A stretch of 64,000 nt of DNA from Bacteroides fragilis (GCF_002849695.1 NZ_CP018937.1:1798001-1862000), one strand, 5' to 3'; positions 34,678 to 44,634 are shown, numbered from the stretch's first letter. A program made the numbers and translations. The notes: a model not told the origin generated them from the sequence alone.

Positions 34678-34742
34678 GGTCCCATAGACTGATAACACGG
34701 ACATGGTCCGTGTGTTTCATTTCCAACATATTGGTAGATATC

Positions 34743-34784
34743 AAAAAAAGCATTCTGTCCTTGTAAGGTATAGAATGCTTTTTT
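34743..34784 (+). terminator. Rho-independent terminator after the alcohol dehydrogenase
   Basis: AAAAAAAGCATTCT (34743-34756) pairs with AGAATGCTTTTTT (34772-34784), giving an 8-bp core stem flanked by A and T tracts, about 65 bases after the stop codon. Confidence 0.85.
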
Positions 34785-34865
34785 GCGTAATGCCGTTAGT
34801 TAGCTGTCTGTATCGCGGTGGCACTTTATGCCAAACTTAAAATTGGTGTAGGCATAAAGAAGCAT

Positions 34866-34934
34866 AATCTGTAATTCGGGTTATGATGTCTGTAATATGT
34901 CTACAAGGAGTCTCTTTTCTTCCTTGTATATTTG
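34866..34934 (+). promoter_or_regulatory. Promoter with the same 21-bp direct repeat, upstream of the secreted hydrolase
   Basis: The identical 19-mer AATCTGTAATTCGGGTTAT is at 34866-34884. Half-sites TCTGTAATTC (34868) and TCTGTAATAT (34889) are 21 bp apart, and the -7 box TATATTTG (34927-34934) begins 38 bp after the second half-site, the same distance as in the 32898 promoter. The leader is about 45 bases. Confidence 0.7.
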
Positions 34935-34985
34935 CAATGTAGAAAGAAGATAATCAATTATTTAATTACTAAAATCAAGGAAGAT

Positions 34986-36014
34986 ATGAAACGAAATTTA
35001 TTATTGGCAGCAACATCGTTTACGATGCTCAGTGCAAATCCTTCTTTTGCTCAAACCGATGCAGATAATTTCTATAAAAGCAATGTGATAAATAGGGAGA
35101 AGGTATCCTTTCCCAATCAGTACAAAATGAAAATGGCAGGTAATCTCTTTTTGCCTAAAGAGATGAAAGCAGACGAGAAACGTCCGGCAATTATTGTAGG
35201 ACATCCTATGGGAGCCGTCAAAGAGCAGAGTGCTAATCTCTATGCTACGAAAATGGCCGAACGCGGTTTTGTAACTTTATCCATCGACTTATCTTTCTGG
35301 GGAAGCAGTGAAGGAGAGCCTCGCAATGCAGTCCTTCCGGAGCTTTATGCAGAAGCCTTCAGTGCTGCAGTCGATTATCTGGGGACACGTTCATTTGTCG
35401 AACATGAGCATATCGGTGTGATTGGGATTTGTGGCAGTGGAAGTTTTGCCATCAGTGCGGCAAAAATAGATCCTCGTCTGAAGGCCATTGCAACCATAAG
35501 TATGTACAACATGGGGACAGCCAGTCGTAATGGGCTGAAGCATGCCTTGACTTTGGAGCAACGGAAGCAAATCATGGTCGAAGCCGCCGAACAACGCTAT
35601 GTAGAGTTCTCGGGTGGAGAAACCCGATATACTGGTGGAACTCCTCATGAAATAACAGAAAACTCCGATCCGATAGCACGTGAGTTCTATGAGTTCTACC
35701 GTACTTCACGGGGAGAATATACTCCTGAAGGAGCAACCCCATTGACCACTACACATCCCACGTTCAGCAGCAATGTCAAGTTTATGAATTTTTATCCGTT
35801 TGCTGATATTGAAACCATTTCACCACGTCCGATGCTTTTTGTTACCGGAGAGAATGCACATTCGCGTGAATTCAGTGAAGATGCCTACCGGCTTGCCGCC
35901 GAACCAAAAGAACTGTATATTGTGCCTGGTGCGGGTCATGTGGATCTTTACGACCGCGTGAATTTTATTCCGTTCGACAAATTGGAGGATTTCTTTAAGA
36001 CATATTTGAAATAA
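34986..36014 (+). CDS. Exported alpha/beta hydrolase, dienelactone-hydrolase-like
   Basis: A 342-residue protein with a signal peptide (L-L-L-A-A-T-S-F-T-M-L-S-A-N-P-S-F-A). The nucleophile elbow is G-I-C-G-S-G, so the nucleophile is cysteine as in dienelactone hydrolases rather than serine. The acid region V-T-G-E-N-A-H-S and the histidine in G-A-G-H-V-D-L-Y complete the triad. Start 34986 was chosen because it gives the signal peptide and lies after the promoter. It shares its promoter element with the flavodoxin-dehydrogenase operon. Confidence 0.87.
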   Translation: MKRNLLLAATSFTMLSANPSFAQTDADNFYKSNVINREKVSFPNQYKMKMAGNLFLPKEMKADEKRPAIIVGHPMGAVKEQSANLYATKMAERGFVTLSIDLSFWGSSEGEPRNAVLPELYAEAFSAAVDYLGTRSFVEHEHIGVIGICGSGSFAISAAKIDPRLKAIATISMYNMGTASRNGLKHALTLEQRKQIMVEAAEQRYVEFSGGETRYTGGTPHEITENSDPIAREFYEFYRTSRGEYTPEGATPLTTTHPTFSSNVKFMNFYPFADIETISPRPMLFVTGENAHSREFSEDAYRLAAEPKELYIVPGAGHVDLYDRVNFIPFDKLEDFFKTYLK

Positions 36015-36128
36015 TAAAAGTTCATCCGACAAATGCGTAGTTTTTTCTCATGCATTGCTGGAATCTGGTTTATCCGAAGAATGCGTTGTCTTGACGTTAA
36101 CTCCAGGTGCGGACATCCGTAACCTTGA

Positions 36129-36238
36129 ATGCCGGTTCCGTTTACCGGCCGGGGTAAATGCTTTTACATACCGAGGTAAATGGATTTACATGCCCAGGTA
36201 AAAGCATTTACATGCCTGGGTAAATGGATTTACGTCGA
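36129..36238. repeat. Array of five 22-bp semi-palindromic units
   Basis: Units start at 36129, 36151, 36173, 36195 and 36217. Four have the form nnGGTAAATGnATTTACATnCC with compensating changes, so each can fold as a hairpin (TAAATGGATTTA, TAAAAGCATTTA); the first is a GC-rich variant (CCGGTTCCGTTTACCGG). The 11-bp core ACATGCCCAGG resembles the core in the 19296 array. It lies in a 416-bp gap (36015-36430) with no other recognised feature. Confidence 0.8.
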
Positions 36239-36430
36239 TAGTAAAATTCAGGTAAATATAATCTTCTGATTATCAATTCCATTTAAACGCTGATTCAACT
36301 GCGCATGTATCGGGTGAACCATAAAAAAGAAGGATATGGGAATGAAATATGATATAATCATTCTTTTGAGTTACTTTGATGGAGAATATACCAGGGGAAG
36401 AAATAAAATCGATAACTAAACAATCAAATC

Positions 36431-37297
36431 ATGGAAATAATTAAGAATAAGGACTATGAAGGCGAACGTCCTTTGTTTGCCACACACGACTTGCAATTGG
36501 AAAACGTAACGATTCATGCCGGTGAATCCGCATTAAAAGAGTGCAGTAATATCATAGCGGTGAACTGCCGTTTTGAAGGTAAATATCCTTTCTGGCACAC
36601 GAATGGTTTCATTGTGAGAAGCAGCTTTTTTACGGAAGGAGCACGTGCCGCACTTTGGTATTCACAAAATCTCCAGATGATGGATACCGTGGTAGAAGCT
36701 CCGAAAATGTTTCGTGAAATGGATGGTATCAAATTGGAAAACGTACAACTTCCCAATGCGTTGGAAACGTTCTGGCATTGTCGTAATGTAGAATTAAAAA
36801 AGGTACAGATAGATAAGGCCGATTACCTGTTCATGCATAGTGAAAATATCCGTATTGATAATTATAGCCAGAACGGGAATTATTCTTTTCAGTATTGCAA
36901 GAACGTAGAAATTCATAATGCTGTCATTAATTCGAAAGATGCCTTTTGGAATACGGAGAATGTAACCGTGTATGACTCTGAATTGAACGGAGAGTATTTG
37001 GGGTGGCACTCTCACAATCTGCGTCTGGTAAATTGCAGAATCTCGGGAACGCAGCCACTTTGTTATGCTCACGACCTTGTTATGGAGAATTGTATGATGG
37101 CTGATGATGCTGACCTTTGTTTTGAATACAGCAGTTTGCAGGCAACTATTAACACTCCGGTACATAGTGTGAAGAATCCGCGTACCGGCAGTATAACGGC
37201 AGAAAGCTATGGGGAAATCATTATGGATGGAAGTATTAAAGCTCCTGCTGACTGCGCACTGCAACTATGGGACAACTTAACTTGCTTTAGCGCATGA
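36431..37297 (+). CDS. DUF3737-family right-handed beta-helix protein
   Basis: A 288-residue protein without signal peptide. Short repeats of about 20 residues (for example N-V-T-I, N-I-I-A-V-N-C-R-F, N-V-E-L-K-K-V, N-V-E-I-H-N-A, N-V-T-V-Y-D-S) fit a pectate-lyase-like beta-helix, and the family is DUF3737. Conserved tryptophans (F-W-H, W-Y-S, G-W-H-S) recur at turns. Its enzymatic role is unknown. The gene overlaps the next by four bases, so it is probably made together with the PatB-like lyase. Confidence 0.85.
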   Translation: MEIIKNKDYEGERPLFATHDLQLENVTIHAGESALKECSNIIAVNCRFEGKYPFWHTNGFIVRSSFFTEGARAALWYSQNLQMMDTVVEAPKMFREMDGIKLENVQLPNALETFWHCRNVELKKVQIDKADYLFMHSENIRIDNYSQNGNYSFQYCKNVEIHNAVINSKDAFWNTENVTVYDSELNGEYLGWHSHNLRLVNCRISGTQPLCYAHDLVMENCMMADDADLCFEYSSLQATINTPVHSVKNPRTGSITAESYGEIIMDGSIKAPADCALQLWDNLTCFSA

Positions 37298-38481
37298 AGT
37301 ACGATTTTGATGAAATAATTTCCCGTCGTAATAGCAATTCCTATAAATGGGATGCGGTGATGGAAGAGGGTGTTCTGCCTATGTGGGTAGCCGATATGGA
37401 TTTCCGTACGGCTCCTGCTGTGGTTGAAGTGTTACGTAAGCGGATGGATCATGGCATTTTTGGCTATACCAAAGTCCCTCCGGTTTATTATGATGCCATT
37501 ATAAACTGGTTCACGCGCCGGCATGGTTGGCAGATAGATAGAGATTGGATTATATACACTTCGGGAGTCGTTCCGGCTTTATCTGCCATAATCAAAGCCC
37601 TGACAGTTCCGGGTGACCGTGTGCTGGTACAAACCCCGGTTTACAATTGTTTCTTTTCTTCTATTCGTAATAATGGTTGCGAAATAGTAGCTAATCCCCT
37701 TGTATACACGAATGGAACATACCGGATTGATTTTGACGATTTGGCAAGGAAGGCTACCGATCCGAAAGTAAGACTATTGTTACTTTGCAATCCACACAAT
37801 CCTGTAGGAAGGGTTTGGACCCGGGCAGAACTGATGTGTATCGGTGAAATTTGCCTTCGTAATGATGTACTGGTTGTAGCGGACGAGATACATTGTGAGT
37901 TGGTTTACTCGGGGCATACTTATATACCTTTTGCTTCTATTTCGGATGATTTCCGAACTCGTTCGGTTACCTGTACTTCGCCAAGCAAAGCATTCAACCT
38001 TGCCGGATTGCAGATTGCCAATATCTTTGCGGCTGATGAATCTGTACGTGTGAAAATAGATAAAGCAATCAATTTGAATGAGGTTTGTGACGTGAATCCG
38101 TTTGGTGTGGAAGCCTTAGTGGCCGCCTACAATGACGGGGAAGAGTGGCTGGAGGAACTGAAATGTTATCTGTCGGATAATTACCTGTACATGAGGACTT
38201 TTTTCAATAAGTATCTTCCACAATTTCCTGTTGTGAAATTGGAAGGTACATATCTGGTATGGGTAGATTGTTCGGTGCTGAATCGTAGTTCAAAGGAAAT
38301 TGCAGAGTTATTATTGAAGGCAGAAAAACTTTGTATAAACGAAGGAAGTATGTATGGAGAAGCCGGTGAAGGCTTTATCCGTATCAATATAGCCTGTCCC
38401 CGACAGATATTGATTGACGGCCTAAATCGATTGAAGAGAGGTCTTAAAGAAATGAGTCTTTGCTATTGTCGGGATAGGTAG
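37294..38481 (+). CDS. PatB/MalY-type pyridoxal-phosphate C-S lyase
   Basis: A 395-residue fold-type I aminotransferase-family enzyme. The start M-K-Y-D-F-D-E and R-R-N-S-N-S-Y-K-W-D is typical of the MalY/PatB cystathionine beta-lyase group. The segments N-P-H-N-P-V-G-R and V-A-D-E-I-H-C contact PLP, and the Schiff-base lysine is in S-P-S-K-A-F-N-L-A-G. It probably cleaves cystathionine or cysteine, releasing a thiol or sulfide. Coupled to the DUF3737 gene through an ATGA overlap. Confidence 0.92.
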   Translation: MKYDFDEIISRRNSNSYKWDAVMEEGVLPMWVADMDFRTAPAVVEVLRKRMDHGIFGYTKVPPVYYDAIINWFTRRHGWQIDRDWIIYTSGVVPALSAIIKALTVPGDRVLVQTPVYNCFFSSIRNNGCEIVANPLVYTNGTYRIDFDDLARKATDPKVRLLLLCNPHNPVGRVWTRAELMCIGEICLRNDVLVVADEIHCELVYSGHTYIPFASISDDFRTRSVTCTSPSKAFNLAGLQIANIFAADESVRVKIDKAINLNEVCDVNPFGVEALVAAYNDGEEWLEELKCYLSDNYLYMRTFFNKYLPQFPVVKLEGTYLVWVDCSVLNRSSKEIAELLLKAEKLCINEGSMYGEAGEGFIRINIACPRQILIDGLNRLKRGLKEMSLCYCRDR

Positions 38482-38623
38482 ATGCTGCTCCATGATACAA
38501 TTGAGTAAATATAAGAATAGTATTCCCGATAACAGTAGATAACTCTAAATAAGCCGGTGATAACTCATTGTTTTGTCTTTTCTTCGGTACTTTGCAGCTG
38601 TAACCCAAACAAAAAACGAAAAG

Positions 38624-40735
38624 ATGAAACGGATTTACGTAACTTTAGTGTTTGTTGCTGCTGTCTGTTGGCAGGTGGCAGCGCAAAATGAAGACCGGAT
38701 ACTTTCTGCAGATAGCCTGATTACGATGGATGGACGTTTAGACAGTTTATACAGATCCTTGCCGGAAGTGATGGTGGTAGGTGAACGTCCGATAGTGAAA
38801 GCTATGCAAGGCAAACTTATATATGACCTGCCACGGCTCCTCCGGAATTTAGCGGTAGATAATGCTTATGATGCAGTGAAGGAGCTTCCCGGTGTCACGG
38901 AAATGAACGATAACCTTACTTTAGGTGGAAAGAGCGTTACTATTGTATTGGATGGCAAAGTGACTACAATGACTCCCGAACAACTGAACACTCTATTAAA
39001 AAGTATTCCTGCCAGTCGTATAGAGAAAGCTGAAGTGATGTATTCGGCTCCAGCACGTTATCAGGTGCGTGGAGCCATGATAAACATTTGTCTGAAGCAA
39101 GGTGATTCCGGAGCAGCCTCCCTGCAAGGAGAAATTTTCAGTGACTACCGGCAAAAGCATTATGAAAACCTGACTGAGCGTGCGAGCCTTCTATATTCCG
39201 GACATAAATTTTCTGTAGACTTTCTTTACTCTTACAGTCATGGACGGAACTATTTCTTGACGGATAAGAAGGCTTTGCACACCTTGTCGGATGGTACGAT
39301 ACATCCCATGAACACCAACGAATCTCAAAAAAGTCGTTTTAACAGACACAATTTACGCTTGGGAGGTGATTATCTTTTTGCCGACGATCATCAGCTCAGT
39401 TTGACATACAATGCCCAGTTTATGAATGGCTTTAATTTAAGTACAGTGAATGGTACACAAACCTCAAATGCCCGTACCCGGATGGTCGATCAACTACATA
39501 ACGGGCGGATCGATTATCACACCCCATTCGGAATGAAAGCAGGAGTGGAATATACTTATTATCATTCGCCTTCTTCACAATTGCTACATAGCCGGTTAGA
39601 AGGCGATGAATTGAATTTTCGTAGTAGCGATTCTCAGCGTATCAATCGTTGGAAGCTTTTCCTTTCTCAAGAACATGAACTGCCTAATGGGTGGGGAGTA
39701 AACTATGGAGCTGTCTATACTACAAGTTTAGACAACAGCTATCAATATTATTATAATTCTGAGAATGACAACATGATGTTGGAAAGCAACAACATGAAAT
39801 CTCGTCGGCGGGAACAAACACTGAATTTCTATGCCGGATTTAACAAGAGTTTTGGCGATAACTTGTCTTTGGATGCCTCGTTGGCTGCCGAACAATTCCA
39901 TACGACTGTATGGAATGAATGGAGTCTATATCCGGCTTTTAATCTCAATTACACTCCGGCACCGGGAAACGTATGGCAATTGTCACTCAGCAGCGATAAA
40001 AGTTATCCCGACTATTGGGCAACTCAAGATGCCGTGTCCTATATGGGCGGAGAATATTCGGAAATTCATGGAAATCCTTATCTGAAACCGGAAATTAATT
40101 ATCAGCTACAATTGACTTATATTCTGAAGAGTAAATATATATTCAATGTCTGGTATAGCCATACTAAAGATAATGCAACACAAACTCTTTATCAGTCCCC
40201 CGACCGATTGGTCGAGATCTATAAATACTTCAATTTTGATTTTGAGCAACAAGCAGGTATACAAGCTGTTGTTCCATTTACGATAGGTCGCTGGCTAAGT
40301 TCACGTTTTACGTTGACCGGCGTTTACGATCGCCAGAAAGACAGTGACTTCTGGAATATTCCTTTTGACAGGAAAGTATATTATGCCATGTTGAATATGA
40401 ATCATACCCTGACCCTTTCTTCCCATCCGGATCTCAGGTTGATTGTGAATGGGATGATGCGCAGTAAGGCAATACAGGGCATTTATGATTTACCGGTATC
40501 CGGCAATGTAGATGTAGCACTCAGATATACCTTTGCTGGTGGGAAAGCGTTGTTAACCTTTCGGTGCAATGACTTGTTTGAAACGGCTCAAATCTCTCCG
40601 CGTATTCGTTATGCCACGCAGAACGTAACAAACCATTATTCCGCTTTTCGTGAATTGGGTATCTCGTTTACCTATAAATTCGGAGGATATAAAGAGAAGA
40701 AACGTGAAGGTGTGGATACTTCACGTTTCAAGTAG
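38624..40735 (+). CDS. TonB-dependent-receptor-like outer-membrane barrel
   Basis: A 703-residue outer-membrane protein. Start 38624 gives the signal peptide K-R-I-Y-V-T-L-V-F-V-A-A-V-C-W-Q-V-A-A. A plug-like domain (about 40-165: L-P-G-V-T-E-M-N, L-G-G-K-S-V-T-I-V-L-D-G-K) is followed by an aromatic-rich beta barrel of the OMP_b-brl_3 type ending F-T-Y-K-F. The usual carboxypeptidase-like N-terminal domain is missing, which sets it apart from SusC. The ligand is unknown. A convergent TPR sensor kinase ends 26 bp away. Confidence 0.82.
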   Translation: MKRIYVTLVFVAAVCWQVAAQNEDRILSADSLITMDGRLDSLYRSLPEVMVVGERPIVKAMQGKLIYDLPRLLRNLAVDNAYDAVKELPGVTEMNDNLTLGGKSVTIVLDGKVTTMTPEQLNTLLKSIPASRIEKAEVMYSAPARYQVRGAMINICLKQGDSGAASLQGEIFSDYRQKHYENLTERASLLYSGHKFSVDFLYSYSHGRNYFLTDKKALHTLSDGTIHPMNTNESQKSRFNRHNLRLGGDYLFADDHQLSLTYNAQFMNGFNLSTVNGTQTSNARTRMVDQLHNGRIDYHTPFGMKAGVEYTYYHSPSSQLLHSRLEGDELNFRSSDSQRINRWKLFLSQEHELPNGWGVNYGAVYTTSLDNSYQYYYNSENDNMMLESNNMKSRRREQTLNFYAGFNKSFGDNLSLDASLAAEQFHTTVWNEWSLYPAFNLNYTPAPGNVWQLSLSSDKSYPDYWATQDAVSYMGGEYSEIHGNPYLKPEINYQLQLTYILKSKYIFNVWYSHTKDNATQTLYQSPDRLVEIYKYFNFDFEQQAGIQAVVPFTIGRWLSSRFTLTGVYDRQKDSDFWNIPFDRKVYYAMLNMNHTLTLSSHPDLRLIVNGMMRSKAIQGIYDLPVSGNVDVALRYTFAGGKALLTFRCNDLFETAQISPRIRYATQNVTNHYSAFRELGISFTYKFGGYKEKKREGVDTSRFK

Positions 40736-40761
40736 ATTTACTCTTAAAAATTAAGGAGGGG

Positions 40762-42771
40762 CTATTGGACAGGTATTGTTACTGTTATTTTAGTACCTTC
40801 CTTGTATGTCGGATCGATATTTATCTCTCCGGATAACCTGCGGATAATTAGTTGACACAGATATAGTCCTAATCCATTTCCCGGAGTAAACGTGTTGAGT
40901 TTCGAGAAACGCTCGAATACCTCTTTGTGCTTGTCAACCGGAATACCGCATCCGGTATCTGTCACACTGATATGAAGCTGTTGGTGTGCTTCATCCATGC
41001 GGTAACGGAGGGTGATAGTTCCTTTTTCGGTAAATTTATTAGCATTGTTCAACAAGTGTTCTATAACCAATGATAAATATTTCTCATGGGTAGACAAAAT
41101 GACAGGGTGTTCCGGTAAGTCCATATGATATTCTATATCAGGCTTATGATACTGGCTTAGTTGCTTCATTTCTTGTATGCAGATATGATGTAAATCGACT
41201 TGTTTACAAGGCAGCTTTTCCTGTGATACATCCAGACTGGATACCTCGAGCATATTATTGATCAGTGAAGTCAGTAAGACCGTGTTCTTCTGCACCTCGT
41301 GTGAGAAGCTTTCGCGGTTTTCTTTATCTACTTCATCATTGAATATCAAGTCAGAGAAACCGACAATGGCGTTAAGTGGTGTTCGTATCTCGTGGCAAAT
41401 AGAATTAATGAAAGCTGTTTTCATCTTTTCACTTTCTTCGGCCTTTTGCTTGAGATTCCGGAGGTGAATTTTCATCTTTTTTTCTTTTTTCAGATTGTGA
41501 TATAAATAAAGACAGATAACGATTACAATGGTCAGGATGATGAACAGGCATATCACTAAAATGCGTTTATTTTTTATTTCAAGCTGTGACTTTTCATTAT
41601 TCAATTTGTTCACCTCATATTTTATTTGGAGTTCACTAAGTTGCTTTTGCATATTTTCAGTGTTTAGCGAATCTTTATACTGAGCAGATATTCTAAGATA
41701 TGCCAGCGCTTCCTTAAAATTGCCCATGGCCTCATATGTTTGTGATTGAATGTCGTAGAGTCCTGGCAGATTATTTGGAATTATCGTTTGAGCTATTTGA
41801 ATCAGACTGTCGTTGGCAATTAATGCTTTCTCGTAATTGGGGTGAGGCTTTAAGTTCAAGTAATAGTTGTCCATTGATAGGAAATAATTGTACCGGTCGT
41901 ACGGATTTGTCAGCTCCTTGTTCAGTTTTACTATTTGCTGCCAGTAATAATCCATCTTTTCGGGAGCTACCATGATAGCATTTGTCAACAGTGACGCATA
42001 GATTTGTAACTCACGTGCAGCCAGATTGTAAAAGGGGCGTTTTGCTTTGTAATGATCTTTATAATACAGTTGCTGATTTTCCAAATCTTCTTCCAAAAGA
42101 CGGATCGCTGAGTCACATTCATTCAAAAAACTATAGATATTGGATAATTTCCAAACAATCATTGATACAAATTTAATGCGTTTCTCAGGAGGTAATTGCT
42201 TGGATAAGTTCATTGCTGTTTCCAAATAGGGGAGTGCTTCTTTCATCATTTCATTGGAATGAAGGCTACTTCCGGTGATATAAGCTTGTACGATTTTGCT
42301 GTATAGAGATGGTGCGTCCGATTTCTTTTCTTCCGTAAACTGCAATTCCTTCGCAATGGCCTCTTCTGTCTCGTTATGGCTGCATAGCATATCGAAAAAA
42401 CGCATGTGAAGATAAGCTGATAAAGGAATTATTTCTTTGACATTATGAGTTGCTTTTATCAGATTCATATAATGATACGCTGAATCCATGCGGTATTCTT
42501 TAGCCTCTCCGCATGCAAGATCATTCAATGCATCAAGCATCATGGGTGTGTCACCTGCCTTTTTAGCTTCTCTATACATGCCAAGCAAATATGTTTTTTC
42601 GTCCGGTGTTTCAAAACAGATATCTGCCAGGTTTCTGTAGATACTGATTCGTTGAGCGGATACTGTTGTATGTTTTAGTTGTAGTAAGAGGCTGTCTTTT
42701 GCATGGTGATCTATAGCTGATACTATTCCGGTACAGATACATAGAGCCACAAAGATTATATATCGTATCAT
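40762..42771 (-). CDS. TPR-domain sensor histidine kinase
   Basis: A 669-residue kinase. The start at 42771 gives a signal/anchor (I-R-Y-I-I-F-V-A-L-C-I-C-T-G-I-V-S-A). A periplasmic helical region of about 350 residues contains TPR-like repeats (for example A-M-G-N-F-K-E-A-L-A-Y-L). A TM helix near 395-415 leads to HisKA (N-S-I-C-H-E-I-R-T-P-L-N-A) and HATPase (N-N-A-N-K-F, T-D-T-G-C-G-I, G-N-G-L-G-L-Y). No receiver or regulator gene lies next to it, so its partner is elsewhere. Confidence 0.88.
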   Translation of the reverse strand: MIRYIIFVALCICTGIVSAIDHHAKDSLLLQLKHTTVSAQRISIYRNLADICFETPDEKTYLLGMYREAKKAGDTPMMLDALNDLACGEAKEYRMDSAYHYMNLIKATHNVKEIIPLSAYLHMRFFDMLCSHNETEEAIAKELQFTEEKKSDAPSLYSKIVQAYITGSSLHSNEMMKEALPYLETAMNLSKQLPPEKRIKFVSMIVWKLSNIYSFLNECDSAIRLLEEDLENQQLYYKDHYKAKRPFYNLAARELQIYASLLTNAIMVAPEKMDYYWQQIVKLNKELTNPYDRYNYFLSMDNYYLNLKPHPNYEKALIANDSLIQIAQTIIPNNLPGLYDIQSQTYEAMGNFKEALAYLRISAQYKDSLNTENMQKQLSELQIKYEVNKLNNEKSQLEIKNKRILVICLFIILTIVIVICLYLYHNLKKEKKMKIHLRNLKQKAEESEKMKTAFINSICHEIRTPLNAIVGFSDLIFNDEVDKENRESFSHEVQKNTVLLTSLINNMLEVSSLDVSQEKLPCKQVDLHHICIQEMKQLSQYHKPDIEYHMDLPEHPVILSTHEKYLSLVIEHLLNNANKFTEKGTITLRYRMDEAHQQLHISVTDTGCGIPVDKHKEVFERFSKLNTFTPGNGLGLYLCQLIIRRLSGEINIDPTYKEGTKITVTIPVQ

Positions 42772-42795
42772 ATTGCTTGTTTGTTTGTAAGTAGC

Positions 42796-42803
42796 AAATA
42801 TAC
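42796..42803 (-). promoter_or_regulatory. Candidate -7 box of the TPR kinase gene
   Basis: Minus-strand TATATTTG (42803 to 42796) matches TAnnTTTG and lies 24 bases before the chosen ATG at 42771. It lies downstream of the longer in-frame start at 42855, which supports the shorter protein. Confidence 0.55.
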
Positions 42804-42898
42804 GTCTTTTTTCCCTGAAAAATCCAGCAATGATGTGGCATCTTTTTATCTCCACTAAAAAAAGGTAATAAAGACAACTTTGATATGGAGTTAATTGT

Positions 42899-42906
42899 TA
42901 ATTTTG
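42899..42906 (+). promoter_or_regulatory. -7 box of the fhs gene
   Basis: TAATTTTG matches TAnnTTTG, 32 bases before the ATG at 42939. A TTTG at 42879-42882 is only 16 bp away, shorter than the usual 19-21. The box overlaps the upstream in-frame start at 42885, which is therefore rejected. Confidence 0.55.
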
Positions 42907-42938
42907 CGACTTCATTTACTAACTTAATAACTCCCAAT

Positions 42939-44606
42939 ATGAAATCAGACATAGAAATAGCACGTAGTGTTGAATTGAAGAAAATAAAACAAGTGGCTGA
43001 AAGCATCGGTATACCTCGCGATGAAGTAGAAAATTATGGCCGGTATATTGCAAAAATCCCTGAATATCTGATTGATGAAGAGAAGGTGAAACAGAGCAAT
43101 CTGATTTTGGTCACTGCCATTACCGCAACGAAAGCAGGGATTGGTAAAACGACTGTATCCATAGGGCTTGCATTAGGATTAAACAAGATAGGTAAAAAGG
43201 CAATTGTTGCTTTGCGTGAACCTTCCCTGGGACCGTGTTTCGGTATGAAAGGAGGGGCAGCAGGAGGAGGTTATGCCCAGGTACTTCCGATGGAAAAGAT
43301 TAATTTGCATTTTACCGGTGATTTTCATGCCATCACTTCGGCTCACAATATGATCTCTGCATTACTGGACAATTATTTATACCAGAATCAATCTAAAGGT
43401 TTTGGTCTGAAAGAGATTCTCTGGCGTCGCGTACTCGATGTCAACGATCGTTCATTGCGCAATATCGTAGTTGGTCTTGGTCCGAAAACAAATGGTATTA
43501 CACAGGAATCCGGATTTGACATTACACCGGCTTCGGAAATTATGGCTATTCTTTGTCTTTCAAAGGATGTAGATGATCTCCGCCGTCGTATCGAAAATAT
43601 TCTTTTAGGCTACACCTATGATAACAAACCGTTTACTGTAAAAGATCTGGGCGTGGCAGGGGCTATTACTGTCTTGCTGAAAGATGCTATACATCCGAAT
43701 CTGGTACAGACTACCGAAGGCACCGCTGCATTTGTACATGGTGGCCCATTTGCTAATATTGCCCATGGCTGTAACTCTATTTTGGCAACAAAAATGGCGA
43801 TGACTTTTGGAGATTATGTTATCACAGAAGCCGGCTTCGGTGCCGATCTGGGAGCAGAGAAATTTTATAATATTAAATGTCGTAAGAGCGGGCTTCAACC
43901 ACGTCTGACAGTGATTGTTGCCACAGCACAAGGGCTCAAAATGCACGGAGGAGTAAGCCTGGACCGAATTAAAGAACCGAATCTTGAAGGATTGAGAGAA
44001 GGTTTGCGCAATTTGGACAAGCATGTTCGTAATCTTCATTCGTTCGGTCAAACGGTTATCGTTGCTTTCAATAAATTTGCGAGTGATACGGATGAAGAAA
44101 TGGAGTTGCTTCGTGAGCACTGTGAGCAGTTAGGAGTAGGCTATGCTATCAATAATGCCTTTACGGAAGGAGGTGAGGGTGCTGTCGAACTGGCGAATCT
44201 TGTGGTTGAAACAATTGAGAATAAACCGTCTGAACCGTTACAGTTTACATATAATGATGGAGACAGCGTACAGCAGAAAATCGAGAAAATCGCAATCAAT
44301 CTATATGGTGCAAGTGTCGTGACTTATAGTACACTGACCCGTAACAAGATTAAATTGATTGAAGAAATGGGTATTGGTCATTATCCTGTATGTATTGCTA
44401 AAACCCAATATTCTTTCTCTGCCGATCCGAAAGTATATGGTGCGGTAGATAATTTCGAACTTCATATTAAAGATATCGTTATAAATAACGGTGCCGAGAT
44501 GATCGTAGCGATTGCGGGCGAAATAATGCGTATGCCGGGTTTACCTAAAGAACCACAAGCTCTGCATATTGACATCGTGGATGGTAATATTGAAGGATTG
44601 AGTTAA
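42939..44606 (+). CDS. fhs: Formate-tetrahydrofolate ligase
   Basis: The 555-residue cytoplasmic enzyme joins formate to tetrahydrofolate with ATP to give 10-formyl-THF. The P-loop [11 protein letters not shown] lies near residues 65-75, and the family blocks [19 protein letters not shown] and [10 protein letters not shown] are present, as is the C-terminal M-R-M-P-G-L-P. Length is normal. It supplies one-carbon units, as does glyA a few genes away, although the two are convergent and separate. Confidence 0.97.
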   Translation: MKSDIEIARSVELKKIKQVAESIGIPRDEVENYGRYIAKIPEYLIDEEKVKQSNLILVTAITATKAGIGKTTVSIGLALGLNKIGKKAIVALREPSLGPCFGMKGGAAGGGYAQVLPMEKINLHFTGDFHAITSAHNMISALLDNYLYQNQSKGFGLKEILWRRVLDVNDRSLRNIVVGLGPKTNGITQESGFDITPASEIMAILCLSKDVDDLRRRIENILLGYTYDNKPFTVKDLGVAGAITVLLKDAIHPNLVQTTEGTAAFVHGGPFANIAHGCNSILATKMAMTFGDYVITEAGFGADLGAEKFYNIKCRKSGLQPRLTVIVATAQGLKMHGGVSLDRIKEPNLEGLREGLRNLDKHVRNLHSFGQTVIVAFNKFASDTDEEMELLREHCEQLGVGYAINNAFTEGGEGAVELANLVVETIENKPSEPLQFTYNDGDSVQQKIEKIAINLYGASVVTYSTLTRNKIKLIEEMGIGHYPVCIAKTQYSFSADPKVYGAVDNFELHIKDIVINNGAEMIVAIAGEIMRMPGLPKEPQALHIDIVDGNIEGLS

Positions 44607-44634
44607 AAATAGTCCGATATAAAGTAATAAATAA

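Noticed and set aside
36129..36238. CRISPR array
   Set aside because: The units are 22 bp, directly adjacent without unique spacers, and there are no cas genes in the window.
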